Source: Byssochlamys sp. IMV 00236 (taxonomy: Eukaryota; Ascomycota; Eurotiomycetes; Eurotiales; Thermoascaceae). Taken from it: a stretch of 64,000 nt of DNA. The stretch spans positions 281,695 to 345,694 of the forward strand of contig MSJH02000810.1 in the NCBI GenBank assembly GCA_001931875.2, given 5' to 3'. A program made the position numbers and the translations under genes. How positions within the stretch are numbered: position 1 is the first letter of the stretch; each line of letters begins with the position of its first letter. This document shows positions 10,956-22,496 of the stretch, piece after piece. The notes under the pieces were generated by a model. The model searched no databases, was not told where the DNA came from, and saw nothing but the letters and a program-made list of their open reading frames with translations.

Positions 10956-13395
10956 GCAACTTTGGATGTGATGTCATGATCCATTTGAGTAAGAGCATGA
11001 AGAGTAAGCCTCAGTGAGAACCATAAGTCGAAGTCACATCGACATCAGTGTATCTTGTATGCCTCTTTAGGAAACAAGTTTTGAGCGTGGATGCGAGGGC
11101 TGTTTGCTCGAGCTTTGGATCAACTAGAACTGGGTCAAATTTTTCTGTCTCATTATGAAGTTAATGGTCATGGCAATTTAACAAGAAGCAACAACATCGA
11201 TTGTGTGTAGGTGTCTCAATGTGGTAGAGAGCTGAGCCGGACATAGGGTCGACATCACGTGTGTCGTTCGAAGTTGGCTGTTGAAAGGAGGTAAATACTT
11301 TGAAGACATATAACTAGTTCGATCACATAGCGGAGAGAGTCAGAACCACATGCTGCTGACCAGGCACTGACCTTCACGGACTTTTAGTGCTGGTTAAGTA
11401 GTGCTGACGAGCTTCCCATCGACTGCTCTCGCTCCAGGCTGCCTTGTATCTTTATTCTCAGACATGTCAAGGCTAAGTTAGTATGTTGAGCGAAGCATCA
11501 TTTCGCGAGACTGAGTATCCGTGGCCCCGTAGAGTCATCTTCTGATTGATCAATATTGATAATAGTTTCAGCAGCAGGAATCAATTTTTGTCTTTCACTC
11601 ATTGAAGATAGCAAGAGAGCCAATAAGGAGAGTTAGTTTTGATCGAGAGTTCTCCCCTCAGTAGTACAATATTTACTTGGCCAGAAAGCGACGCTATTCC
11701 ATGCGGTTAATGATTATTGATGGCGGCATCCACATGGTAATCTAACGGCCACTGATAATTCAAGAACGGAACGAAATGAAAAGGATAAATTGCTATGCGC
11801 ATATCACTCTACTATCGATGTTTTTATCAAAGATCACCAAAAATGATGACGTTGGAAATCGTCCGGTTCGACAGGCATTGTCCAACCCCATGCTTTTCTC
11901 AAGTATATTCAGACATACCTCCGTCAAACATGCCAGCATGATCTTCTATGACGTCCTAGACGGCATAAAATACCCCGCCATCAAGAACCACTTACGTAGA
12001 GTCGATGCTTGCCGCGATGAGGAATGTGAAATGTCCCTATCTCGAGCACGTGGGAGTTGTGGCAGCGGGAACGGATCCCGCTGGTCTGGCAGCATTTAAG
12101 CTACCTATGTATGTACAGTACAAGTCCCGTCCGCAAGCGCATGCGACTGCGTTATTATACTGTACATACATTACCGTGAGGAGTTCGCATCATTCCTTTC
12201 TTGGGTTGAGGCCGGTATTAATTAATTGACTATGGCTTCTAACCGTTATGCTAGACTAGATGTGTAGAGTAGTTATGTGCGTGGGTGTTGATATTTTTAG
12301 AGTCGACTAACCCGCATAACTCAAAGAGGCTTGGTTCCTCGCAATGCGTGGCAGCTGTCGATCAGATTCTACTGAGACTTGGTGCTTATCTAGAATTGTC
12401 GATCTGGATAAGTTAGAGGAAATCAGACACGGAGATCGCCGCTATTGCGCACAAGAGAACAATGTAAGATAACATAAGCTATAGGTCTGTGATATTATTG
12501 CAGAAAGCTTTGGTATATGCCAATCCTGGAGTCGGGGTAACTACTCCGTACTCCGTATTAAAGTTACGCTTTGTGGAAACAAACGCAAGGGGCTAGAACC
12601 ACTACGTATCGTCGTCAAGATGATAGACGAACTAATGCAGGGGAACTTGTCACCCACTGAGCCGAGCCCCTCAGAGTGATCCCACCGTGTAGCACAGATA
12701 GGCACAGACGGAGTTCTGGTAGGTGAATGAGGATGTCAACATGTTTTTAGATCAAATGAAGCCATTTGGACGGACTTCATCTGCGGGGGGCATCAAAGTC
12801 CAGAATTATAATTATAATAATAGTAACTAAAGATCAATGGGGAACTTGATTTAATTAAATTGCTGCATTTGGGGCGACGCCAGGGGCGCTGCTAGACTCA
12901 CACGGCTGATTGGATGCGAGGCACGTGTTCCGGCCAAAGCCCCAGTGAAACGATCGCAAACGCGGCTCACCTCCAGGCCCGATCCCCGGAATCGATGTCA
13001 GGAGAGAGAACATCTGTGTTCTCTATCATATTACTGACCCCATATCCGGCTCTATCTCGCAGTTGACCTTGGTGAAGTTCCCAGCAAGGCCGTTTCGTGT
13101 TTCCACTGATCCGTTCCTGGTTTCTGGGTGGGCAAGGTAAGCTAATTGCGGCTGAGGCTGAGGCTGCGGTGCCCAGCAGCCCCCAACTCACCCAGATCTC
13201 GCCGCTGGATCCCCCGCGAGATGGAGTCGCGATAGCCGTTCTTTCGCCTCCTCGTCTCTTCTTGCCACATCACCTCTGTCTGGTGTCTACTGGGCCTTGA
13301 TACCGCACCCTGTTCAACGCAGCATACCCTTCGCGCCGTCGATAGTGATAGTGGACAGTGATAGTGGATAGTGGATCGGGAGATGCGAACCGGTG
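10956..13395. other. Gene-free region with possible unrecognised relic
   Basis: On the minus strand about 11150-10990 is an open, coding-looking stretch (FDPVLVDPKLEQTALASTL...) that I cannot assign and that does not resemble the missing PEP synthase N-terminus. The rest, including the plus-strand open frame 11776-12099, shows no motif. A direct-repeat motif of the type ACTCCGTACTCCGTA lies near 12543-12557. Confidence 0.4.
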
Positions 13396-15460
13396 ATGGA
13401 GGCCTTGGTTTATGAAGATTCGCCTCTGGCAGATTATCTGCAAGGTACGACAGAAGTCTCCCAGATGAATCTGGGCTTGGAAGCTCATCTCGTTCGATAT
13501 AGGGGCAGGCGAACGAAGCGAGGACTGGATCCCTCAGGAAGCCGACAATGACTCCTCATCCGACACGCGACTTGACTTTGCCCCTCGTGGGATCTCGACG
13601 TTTCAAGAACGGATCCGAAATAAATTGCCCGCGCCATTAGAGTTGACGGCCGCGAGGAAGACAGGTGCGATGGGCAAGATCCATGACGCCTGTTCGGTAA
13701 GCACAGTGGTGACCCTGGGAGTTGGAGGGAATACGGAGTTGACATGGCATTCAATATAGTTTCTGGTCAGTTCTCGGGTCGGAAGAAGCGACAACGAACG
13801 ATTTCTGGAGAAGTTCGGATACCTCATTGTCGCATCTCAACTCCTCAACGAGCATAGCGCCCCTTCCTATACCTCGGCCGCAGACGTATTGTCGAAGGTC
13901 CCTGCGGCACAGCTACCGTCTCTGTCAGAGACATTTGGTTTACAAGGTGTAGTTTTCACGGCGGCAACGTCATTCTCGGTTGCGTGGTTAATCCACTGGA
14001 GTCGATCGAAATCTGGGTCTGGATTCAATACGCGGAGGGTGGCAGTTTTGTTAATTCTACTACCTGTTATCGCACTTGTGTTCTACGCCTTCACCAGACG
14101 GCAATGGTTGAAATACGTGAGACATCAGGCAGTCGAGGCCGCAGCAGTCCTGGTCAGCAATGCGCGGAGCTTCGATTCCGCTGCTTCCGCCTCAGTAGTC
14201 TTTGTCCAAGAGGTCGAGTTGGTCTCCAGAGGCTATAGGATGTAAGCTGAGTCCTGTCTCTGTCGACGAGACTGTAGCTGACTAGAATGCAGGAGCACTC
14301 CTTTGCCCCCAGTGAGCCGATTGGAGGAAAACGCGCAAACCCGCCGGTGCATGAGGTTGCGCCGCGCGCTCTCCGAGTCACTGTTCTCATTACTCGAGCG
14401 ATACAATCAGGCCCAGAAGATCCTCCAGCCACTGGCAGAGAGTACAAGCCTGGAGAAGTACTACGATATATACGAGATCTCCTTCGAGGAACTCCTAGAC
14501 GCTCAAGCAGGACTACGTGAACGAGGGGCTGAGGATCAGTACTCCTTGCGATCTCTTCGTACGCTCTTCGGCAGACTGTACACTGTAAGGAAAAGCATCT
14601 TATGCTGTCTCCTCGCGCTCAGCGCCGACGGGGGAAGTTCAGATATTCCGAGGTGGAGTGCTGCGGTTGAGGAAATGCGAGATCTGGCTACTGTCACAGG
14701 GAACAATGTCACGAGGATTAGCAACATCCTGAATGAACAGGACCGTATGACGAACCTTTCCTCCACGGGAGAAATACACAGGCTGACATCTGTAGGCGAC
14801 ATTATCCCTCCGTCTCCTCTGCCAAACGCATCACCCAGCAGGGACAGCTTTCGTGCGCAGTTCCGGAAGCTCAATTCTCTTTCTCAAAGTATCCGTGCAT
14901 TGCATGCGAAGATGCATGTCATTCGCGAAGAATCCGATGCAAGCTTGGAACAGAAGGGCAACGAGTCCGACTTGATGACAAGTTTGATGGCGCAGTACGA
15001 ATCCATCGGTGCAGATATCAGAGGGCTTCTTCAGGAATGGGAAGCTGGCAAGTCGGCCCTGATAGCCGGCTTCGAGAGATCCAGTTCCTCAGATCGGTCC
15101 TCACGCCCGACCAGTTCACTGAAGTCGCCCATGTCCCCCACTTTCAGTCTAAGTGGTTCCACGGAAGTCGAAGGAAGTCCTGCGGATGCTCTGAAACTCC
15201 TCGAAGGTGACAGCCAGCCGTATTTGAATCCGGATTACAACATGGATGACGAGGAGGTGTTTGAGGCCATCGCTCTCCCGGTTCGAAAACGGGCCTCACT
15301 GACCAGGGAGGAGCGAATCGCTCGTGTCAAAGAAGATCGCGCCAAGCAAGCGGCCGCACGCGAGAAAACTGACGCAAATACCAATATGTTGAAGGAACTT
15401 GAGACAGTTATCAAGCATCGGCCTAGAACAATAGCTGCTCATCGAGTCACCAGCATCTAG
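13396..15460 (+). CDS. Vezatin/Inp2-like membrane protein
   Basis: Exons 13396-13444, 13503-13696, 13760-14241 and 14293-15460 give 630 aa with consistent phases. There is an acidic N-terminus, then two adjacent hydrophobic segments near residues 148-165 and 178-198 (VVFTAATSFSVAWLIHW and VAVLLILLPVIALVFYAF). A long helical, charged region follows, containing RALSESLFSLLERYNQAQ and a Ser-rich linker, and the C-terminus is basic and helical (LTREERIARVKEDRAKQAAAREK). The hydrophobic hairpin followed by the myosin-binding-type helical domain matches the fungal vezatin-like family. Its yeast relative Inp2 is a peroxisomal receptor for a class V myosin. A role in organelle-myosin tethering is inferred from family only; the peroxisomal site is not shown by the sequence. 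Confidence 0.75.
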
Positions 15461-16133
15461 CGCATATATTCGCCTAGCTGCGACGACTCGCCACATTCGT
15501 TCACAGCGATCATCATTTCCCTTGCATCGTTATTATACTCAGCGCCTCTCATTACCGTCACGAGCTGCGAGATCGATACCCGAGATACTGTATATATAGA
15601 AGGCCGGCGTCATTTGGATCTGCTTGGGACTGGTTCGATTCTGAAAATGGGTTCTTTGTATTCTTCTTTAATGTTTTTATATTATCTTATCCTCCGCGGA
15701 AGGAGCATATTGGCACCGGTCATCATCTGCTAGTGATTTTCCTATGTACTATACTATATTAACAGTCTTTGGACATAGCTCATTTGTCGCTTTTCTTACT
15801 CAATCCACCTGCTTTCTAGTATACGATGAGGTCTTCTATAGAGATAATGCCGGCAGTAGCTATACATGCCATTGTAAATCTACATTGCGCAAGGTACTCT
15901 GATCTACATAATCCTTTCTAGAACCTCTCTCGACGTGGATAGACTGTGGTGGTATCTGACTTTGAGTAGAGAGAATACAGGAACTTGTTCTAGATTGCAA
16001 GGACACCGGTAGATTCTCGACGCGCTAACTGTCAATAATTCCGCATTGGCCATAGATAGATAGATGCCTGGATCGAATTAGGCGGCTGAACCAGCTGGCG
16101 GCACAGGGTGCTTTACGCGACCTCGGGAACGCG

Positions 16134-16139
16134 ACGCGT
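16134..16139. promoter_or_regulatory. MCB-type box upstream of PCNA
   Basis: A perfect ACGCGT palindrome lies about 270 bp before the PCNA coding start. Two further ACGCGA half-matches lie within 25 bp upstream. ACGCGT is the MluI cell-cycle box bound by MBF, which drives S-phase genes including PCNA in yeasts. Use in this organism is inferred. Confidence 0.55.
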
Positions 16140-16368
16140 CACCCCACTATGACCTTCAGCGACCTTTCGCTTTGGCATCCCCAGCTCTGCTAACGAACAC
16201 TGCATATTTTTCGCATTCACTCTTCCTATTACCCTTCAGCACTCAGTCACATATTGCAGTCGTGAAGACAGAGCATACTAGCGTCCATTAATACTGTCTT
16301 TTTCGCTGTTCTATTTCTCGTCTTCATCGGAGCCTCTCATTCTCCCCTCATTCCAGATATCCTTTTCT

Positions 16369-16372
<4 letters not shown>

Positions 16373-16400
<28 letters not shown>
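16373..16400. repeat. CA dinucleotide microsatellite
   Basis: About 14 CA units lie in the PCNA 5' leader, ending 8 bases before the proposed split start codon. Confidence 0.95.
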
Positions 16401-16403
<3 letters not shown>

Positions 16404-16407
16404 CAAG

Positions 16408-17467
16408 AGTAGGCATCCCTCTCCCCGATTCATGATAGCAACGGAGACAACTGATACACGATAGTGTTGGAAGCACGGCTAGAGCAGGCAAGTCTGCTGA
16501 AGAAGGTATGCGAGCGTCTCTTTTTGCCTTAACAACTTTTGGGTCCAACATGCTCATGACTCTCCATTATGCAGGTTGTCGACGCGATCAAGGATCTCGT
16601 GCAGGACTGCAACTTCGACTGCAATGATTCCGGTATCGCCCTTCAGGCCATGGACAACTCTCACGTCGCCCTGGTGTCTATGATGCTGAAGGCGGAGGGC
16701 TTCTCGCCGTACCGCTGTGACCGTAACATCGCTCTGGGAATCAACTTGGTTTCCCTGACGAAGGTCCTCCGTGCCGCACAGAACGAGGATATCTTGACGC
16801 TGAAGGCGGAGGACTCACCTGATGTTGTCAACTTGTTGTTCGAGAGCGCAGAGACCGACCGAATTAGCGAGTACGACATCAAACTTATGGACATTGACCA
16901 GGACCATCTGGCCATTCCTGACACAGACTACGCCTCTACGGTTGAGATGCCATCCGCAGAGTTCCAGCGTATCTGCAGAGATCTTAACGCTCTGTCTGAG
17001 TCAGGTGAGCCGACTTTATTCTCCTCACGGCACCTGACATATGTTTGCGCATTGACTTGTGTCGTGTCTTGATGGTTGCTAACAGACGAACTATAGTGGT
17101 TATCGAGACCACGAAAGAAGGTGTGCGATTCTCCTGCCAGGGTGATATCGGTAACGGCTCTGTGACCATCCGTCAGCACTCGAATGTCGAGAAGCCAGAG
17201 CAGAACGTCACCATCTCTCTCTCCGAGCCTGTTGCCCTTACCTTCTCTCTCAAATATCTTGTCAACTTCACCAAGGCCACCAACTTGTCTAGCAAGGTGA
17301 AGCTCTGCCTTTCCCAGGAGGTTCCCCTCCTGGTCGAGTACGGACTGGGAAGCGGTCATCTGCGCTTCTTCCTTGCTCCTAAGGTATGTTTTGTGCATCT
17401 CTTCACTGCCTACACGCAAGATGGCTAACCTTTCATTTCCACATCATAGATCGGAGATGACGAGTAA
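16408..17467 (+). CDS. Proliferating cell nuclear antigen (DNA sliding clamp)
   Basis: Homotrimeric clamp that tethers DNA polymerases delta/epsilon and many repair proteins. Product begins [25 protein letters not shown] and ends FFLAPKIGDDE; the interdomain loop LAIPDTDY and the fold residues match PCNA throughout. Exons: A at 16408, then 16465-16505, 16575-17004, 17097-17383 and 17450-17467, giving 258 aa, the usual length. No ATG precedes the conserved Leu-Glu-Ala directly: genomic DNA reads GTG TTG GAA with an in-frame stop a few codons upstream. An intron 16409-16464 (GTAGGC...GATAG, branch-like ACTGATAC) would join A to TG and restore ATG, so the start codon appears split by an intron. 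A non-AUG (GUG) start is the alternative. The MCB box upstream fits S-phase expression. Confidence 0.95.
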
Positions 17468-20121
17468 ACATGATCACATCAAAGACCAAATATCTGAAAA
17501 CAATCCAAGAAGGGGAAGAAAAAAGAAATAACAACAACCAGATAATAAATCGCTGCCAGTTATGAATATGGAAGGAACCAGCAGATGCACCTTTCATCTT
17601 TTTTTTTCTTGCCGAGCAGTCGATATCCTGGATACTGGCCAGGGTAAGGCGGATGCTAGGGGGCGGCGCAGGCGTTGCTTGTCTGCGGACAAGTGAGCAT
17701 GAATCGGAATGAAAATATGCCATGATATTCCCGGGATCATTGAACCATTCAGTGGTTTAAGTGCATCAAGCGATTTTAATTTTTGTTATTGTCTTATATC
17801 TATCTGCAATAACAATTTATTTCCCAATGAAGCGAACTGTTACCGTTTAACAATCAACCGGAAGTCCGATGTAGTTAGTACTCCTTACAGTATAACGAAC
17901 TAGACCAGTTACATCCGAGCCGGATTTACGCTGAACACACTCATATGGACGAACACACTCATATGGAGGATGGATGAAAAATCCCATTGATAGCTAGCAT
18001 CTAGCATACAGGAAAGTCGGGCCAGAAATATCCAGCAGACTATCCCTACCCAGACAATATCGAGAGTATTGTTCCTCCCAGCCAGGTTGCCACCATGCCA
18101 TGATATCCGAGTACAATAATCGACAGCACATGCTAAGCATATGAGTCTCACGTCCATACATCAGGACAACAATCCCTTTGCCACCCATCCCCATCATCTA
18201 AATACACAGGCATCCGAGTCACCCAACCCGGATCACAAATTAGCAGTATCCTTATTAAAAAAAGACGTTCCTTTCCATCGCCCTCCCCCCCAACAACAAA
18301 AGGGCCAAAACACCAGGAGGGCAAAAAAAGAAGACTAACCTGAAAAAAAGAAAAATGAAGCGTCGTCCTCGTCAGAATAATCGGAATCGAATGATACCGC
18401 TCCTCCAGCCCAAAAGCCAGAGGAGCAAGGCATGCTGCGTATTGCACTAAAGTGTCATGCAGGGTTACCCACACACACAATCTTCGCAACGGCTCTCCCA
18501 TGGGGAAAAGAACGACGAAACGCCGTTCCCCCCCGATGTTTCTGATGCCTATTGCAGACGTGTAATTCACGCCAGGCCCTCACGGGCAGTACCGGCTCGA
18601 ATCTATTTCTATTTCCCTTCCCGAAGAAAGGGAAGAATAGAAACGAGCGGATTAACGAGTGCTTTTTGAAGATTCCTCCGAATTTCTCATTTGCATGGTT
18701 TGGAGAACAGGGAGAGTATATATATATACTCTCGACCTGTTGTGTGTAGCAAAGAAACGCAGCATTGACGAGGACGACGCTTGAAGAGAAAGAAAGAGAA
18801 GAAAAGAAAGAAGGAAAGCGGAAAAAGTGGGTTGATATTTATGATGTGGGATGGGGATGGGGTTTGCCTGATTTTGCCACTTTAGACCGCCTTCTATTGT
18901 GGGAGATATGATGGGGCGATGATTATCGATATCCTCTGTTCAACAGATACTGGTTACCTAGTAGTAAGTACCTATCTAAACCTCTGGCTGCTTTGATTCT
19001 TCGTGTTTCGTTTAAATTATTGGGGGCTTTCCGAGCAGTGTCAATTATGAGGCTTATGATGTCGGGTATTAGATTTGAAGTTGAACAAACAGCAGTTATC
19101 TCAAGACGGGATCTGTGCTCTTAATGGCTATGTAACAAGGCCAAATAACACGTCCTTTTCAGATATTCCAGAGACTGTGGAGTGGTCAAGTTACTGAGCA
19201 GAAAGAAGTACATGAGCTATTGCGGTGGAATCAGGACGAATGTTCGAATAGCCGCCACAGCGCTTCAGAAGGTACCTCTGCTATGATATGGTGGCAATAG
19301 TAAGTCCTATCTCCTGGAGCAAAGTGAATTATTGTGGCCTTTGGGCAATAATCCGCATCTGAACAGATTACAGGAATGACAGTTGATCCCCCGTGAAAAG
19401 CCAGTCAATAGTAATATCACCATGAGCTGGAGTAGTTTCGGAGATGATAGTAAAATTCCTAAAACGGCAAGTAAGTAGTGAGGCCTTGGTGATAAGACGC
19501 CCTAGTCAAAAACGCGGAGATACATCGACCTGTTGATCCTATTATCTGCTTTCTGGCTGTATGAGGCGAAGAGAACAAGATAGTTTGGCGCATAGGGTAC
19601 AGACTAGTTAAGCATTAAGTGTCTGAGCACGAACTGATTCCGTTACATAGTCCCGCAAACTCTATCGAGACACGAGACGGTCAACAGTCTTTCTCTTCTT
19701 CTTTTTCCACTAATTGCACGGCACTTCTGGCGGTCAAGCATAGATAGATGCGATGTGAGGAACCACAAGGAGAAATTCTCGAACAGCGCTGTTCAGACAC
19801 CTTGCCTTGATCGGAATGCTGAAAGGGGCGGGGGGTTGGGGGGCTGAGGAGGGTATACATACTCTATTTCTTGCTGTTTTTGCATCGATGAATTAACTAC
19901 TATCAGAGAAGCATTACATCAGGGAATGGAGGAAATAGCAGCAGCAGAATCTCAGCTGGATGCCCCCAGATGAACCAGGGGTCGTTGCCTCGTACAGTAA
20001 TTGAAAAGGGCGGATAGTCTCGCATAGATGACCGCCAAAGTCCGACAGAACGGGACAGAACCATTGTCTGAGCGCGTTTTGCCCAGACTCTTAGGTTTCT
20101 TGTCCTTTCGTTTTTCTTTTT

Positions 20122-20463
20122 TCAATTGTCTTTTACCATGTAGATAATGGAAGAGGTAGTTAGTAGGAAGATGAGATAAATGACGTGCTCGAGGAATGTT
20201 CCCATTATGACGCGGCGCAATCTCTCGGCTGTGTACATCCATCGATCGTTTCCTGTAATGTCGAGCGTTGATCTCAGGCAGATTGGTATCCTGGGGATCT
20301 CGGGAGTGCGCCTCGGGGGATTACCATAGATAGAGGGGGCTGCATTGACCGTCGGAGGCGGTGCTGGGCGTGGCGTTGTTGCATGAAGACCCAGAAGGTG
20401 AACAACTTGTCTGAGACGAGGAGAGGAGGGGCTCACTATGGTACTATCCATGTCCATGTCCAT
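20122..20463 (-). CDS. Possible small tail-anchored-type protein
   Basis: A 113-codon ATG-started open frame with reasonable codon composition. The N-terminus is Pro-rich, the middle segment RWMYTAERLRRVIMGTF is amphipathic and basic, and a C-terminal hydrophobic stretch (HVIYLIFLLTTSSIIYM) ends six residues before the stop. That layout would suit a tail-anchored membrane protein. I recognise no family, and it sits alone in a gene-poor region, so it may be spurious. Confidence 0.3.
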   Translation of the reverse strand: MDMDMDSTIVSPSSPRLRQVVHLLGLHATTPRPAPPPTVNAAPSIYGNPPRRTPEIPRIPICLRSTLDITGNDRWMYTAERLRRVIMGTFLEHVIYLIFLLTTSSIIYMVKDN

Positions 20464-20582
20464 TGTCCACCATGAGACAGCCGGGATGGCCGTGGCTGTG
20501 AACCATGCACGGCCACATGCGGTGCCTGGCTAAAGAGCGTATTGTATGACAGTAACTATATTTAGTGGTAATACTGGCGGAC

Positions 20583-20650
20583 TAATAATAATTCACCATA
20601 ATAATAATAATAAGATTAAGAATAATAATAAAATAATACTAATAAAATAA
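20583..20650. repeat. AT-rich trinucleotide (AAT) tracts
   Basis: Imperfect AAT/ATA repeats run here, with a related ATT run near 20855-20880 and another near 21140-21160. Confidence 0.85.
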
Positions 20651-22496
20651 TGACAATGTACCATTCTGTAGCAAAACATCCATGATGATTGTCATTTGCC
20701 CAAGTCACACCGCCTGGATGGATCGCGGGGTGGAGAAAAAACGCCCATCAGCCGACAGAGCCGACCCGGTTCGAACTGAAACCAGCCTTCCTCGGTTCTC
20801 GGTCCATCCGGCCTATGGACGTCGTTGAGAGAGCATACTGTACTCTATGAAGTTATTATTATTATTATTATTATTGTTGTTAAGTTATTGTTTAGCCAGA
20901 TTGGTATGACTGCGCGCTGGGCGTGACAGGGCTGCAGTCTTCGAGAAATCGATCATCGTTGGTGTTCAACCTGTTGGGATCCACGACAAAAAAGGGACAG
21001 GGGACACGTTAACTAACTACAGTAGCTGGGCCAAGTCGGGGAACTGCCGCAGTGCTGCAGGAGCCCCCCCAAAGCTGGGAGAGGATTAGTGGCACGAATA
21101 ACAGATCGATTGTTTGGAGAGGCACTTAACTGGAACGATCACAATAATAATAATAATAAGTTAATTGATGACCCTTTTCCAGGACGAGGATGCCAAGCTG
21201 ACCCAGCCAAGGCGTCTAGAGCCTGAGAGTCCCTTTTCCAGAGTAGTCTACTACTGTGGACTTGAACCAGAGACTGTGAACGTTCTAGCCTCTCGGGAAT
21301 ATGGGCAGGTCGACGAGGCTCACGATAATAATACTATCCCCATCCAGACCCGAGAATGAATGCTTGTGTACCTGGATTCAACCACGGACTGGCGACCCAC
21401 CGCGCGTACGACGGCCGTCAGAAGCGCGGTTGGAGATTGCGAATCATCATGCGAAAAAGACACTGCTGGGCTCCGCCGTCAACATCCTAGATACTAGCGG
21501 AAATGGCTCGAACGCGCAGGGCTATCGTATAAACGGTATGGCCAGCCTGTCAGCGCCATTTTGCGCTGTTGTTGTTGGACCCATTATTACCGTATTCACA
21601 GGAACACCCCGGACGCGAAAGAGCTCTATTCTAATTCTTCTTCTGTGCGGGAGTCGAGAAGATGATTAGCACTCGTAGTCAGTCTGATTAACTAGACTAA
21701 GAATAGTCGTAGCAACCGCCTGTTGCAAAAGTGGTCGCCTGGCCCAGTAGCATTTTCCTCTCCTTCTCTCACACCTCTTTGTCAGGCCTGCAACCCTTCG
21801 ATCTGCTCAGTCGCTACCTTTCTCATCGGAGAGAACCTCGTTATTCTCATCCATCCGCATTCCTCGACACCGTATATCGTCCGCTCGTTAACAGTACACA
21901 AATCCCCGTGGCGGGCGGTTGCCTTCGAATTCCCCCCGACACATCGCACCCTGAAGAACCAACCCCCTCCCCGCCCTACATTCGACGTTTCATTCCGCTT
22001 GGCAACATCGCTGCTCACAGTCTGCCTCCCCTCGATCCGACGTGATACTTCCCAAAAGATTCCTCTGTCCTACCGTTCCCCTCTCCGGATTGGTTGCAGA
22101 CGCTTGAGGGTGTACCCCCGGACTGGTCACCGTCCAGCCCTTCGTTTTTCTTGACGTCCTGCTGCTGGGGAAGACAAGCATTCTTTCTCGACGCTGGAAC
22201 ACTTGACCTCCTGACCAGTCTAGTGTCTCGAGCGTTGGCGACCAACAGTCCTGCTGCACCGTCCAACGCTCCAGCGCTGTTCCCACCGTCTGGTGGGAAA
22301 TCTTTCATAACAACCCTTTCAGCTGATTTCACCCGAGTCGCCGAGCTCCGTGACGGAGCAGTTCGCCAAAATTCATTCCCAAAAGCATCGCTCCTCTCGC
22401 TTGGGGGGGCGACTTGATCCCTCCTTAAGAGTCTCTGGAGGCTTCCGTGCGAGGGAAGGCTATCAAAACGTCTCATCCGACGACCCTGCGCCGAAG

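Larger units (their letters stand above)
15461..16407. other. Intergenic, PCNA promoter
   Basis: Downstream flank of the vezatin-like gene and upstream region of PCNA. It holds the MCB-type box described separately. From about 16200 it is pyrimidine-rich, and it ends in a CA repeat. Confidence 0.6.
17468..22496. other. 5-kb gene-poor region
   Basis: No multi-exon gene could be assembled on either strand. It contains AT-trinucleotide tracts (about 20583-20650, 20855-20880, 21140-21160), purine-rich runs near 18780-18830, and one small open frame with a membrane segment (listed separately). The last 700 bp probably form the promoter and leader of the Golgi membrane protein gene. A plus-strand open frame there (21723-22154) has no domain and is likely leader sequence. 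No tRNA was recognised. Confidence 0.45.

Noticed and set aside
21250..21300. Possible tRNA T-arm (GGTTCAAGTCC on the minus strand)
   Set aside because: The flanking bases do not form a five-base-pair stem and no D-arm or anticodon arm could be fitted.
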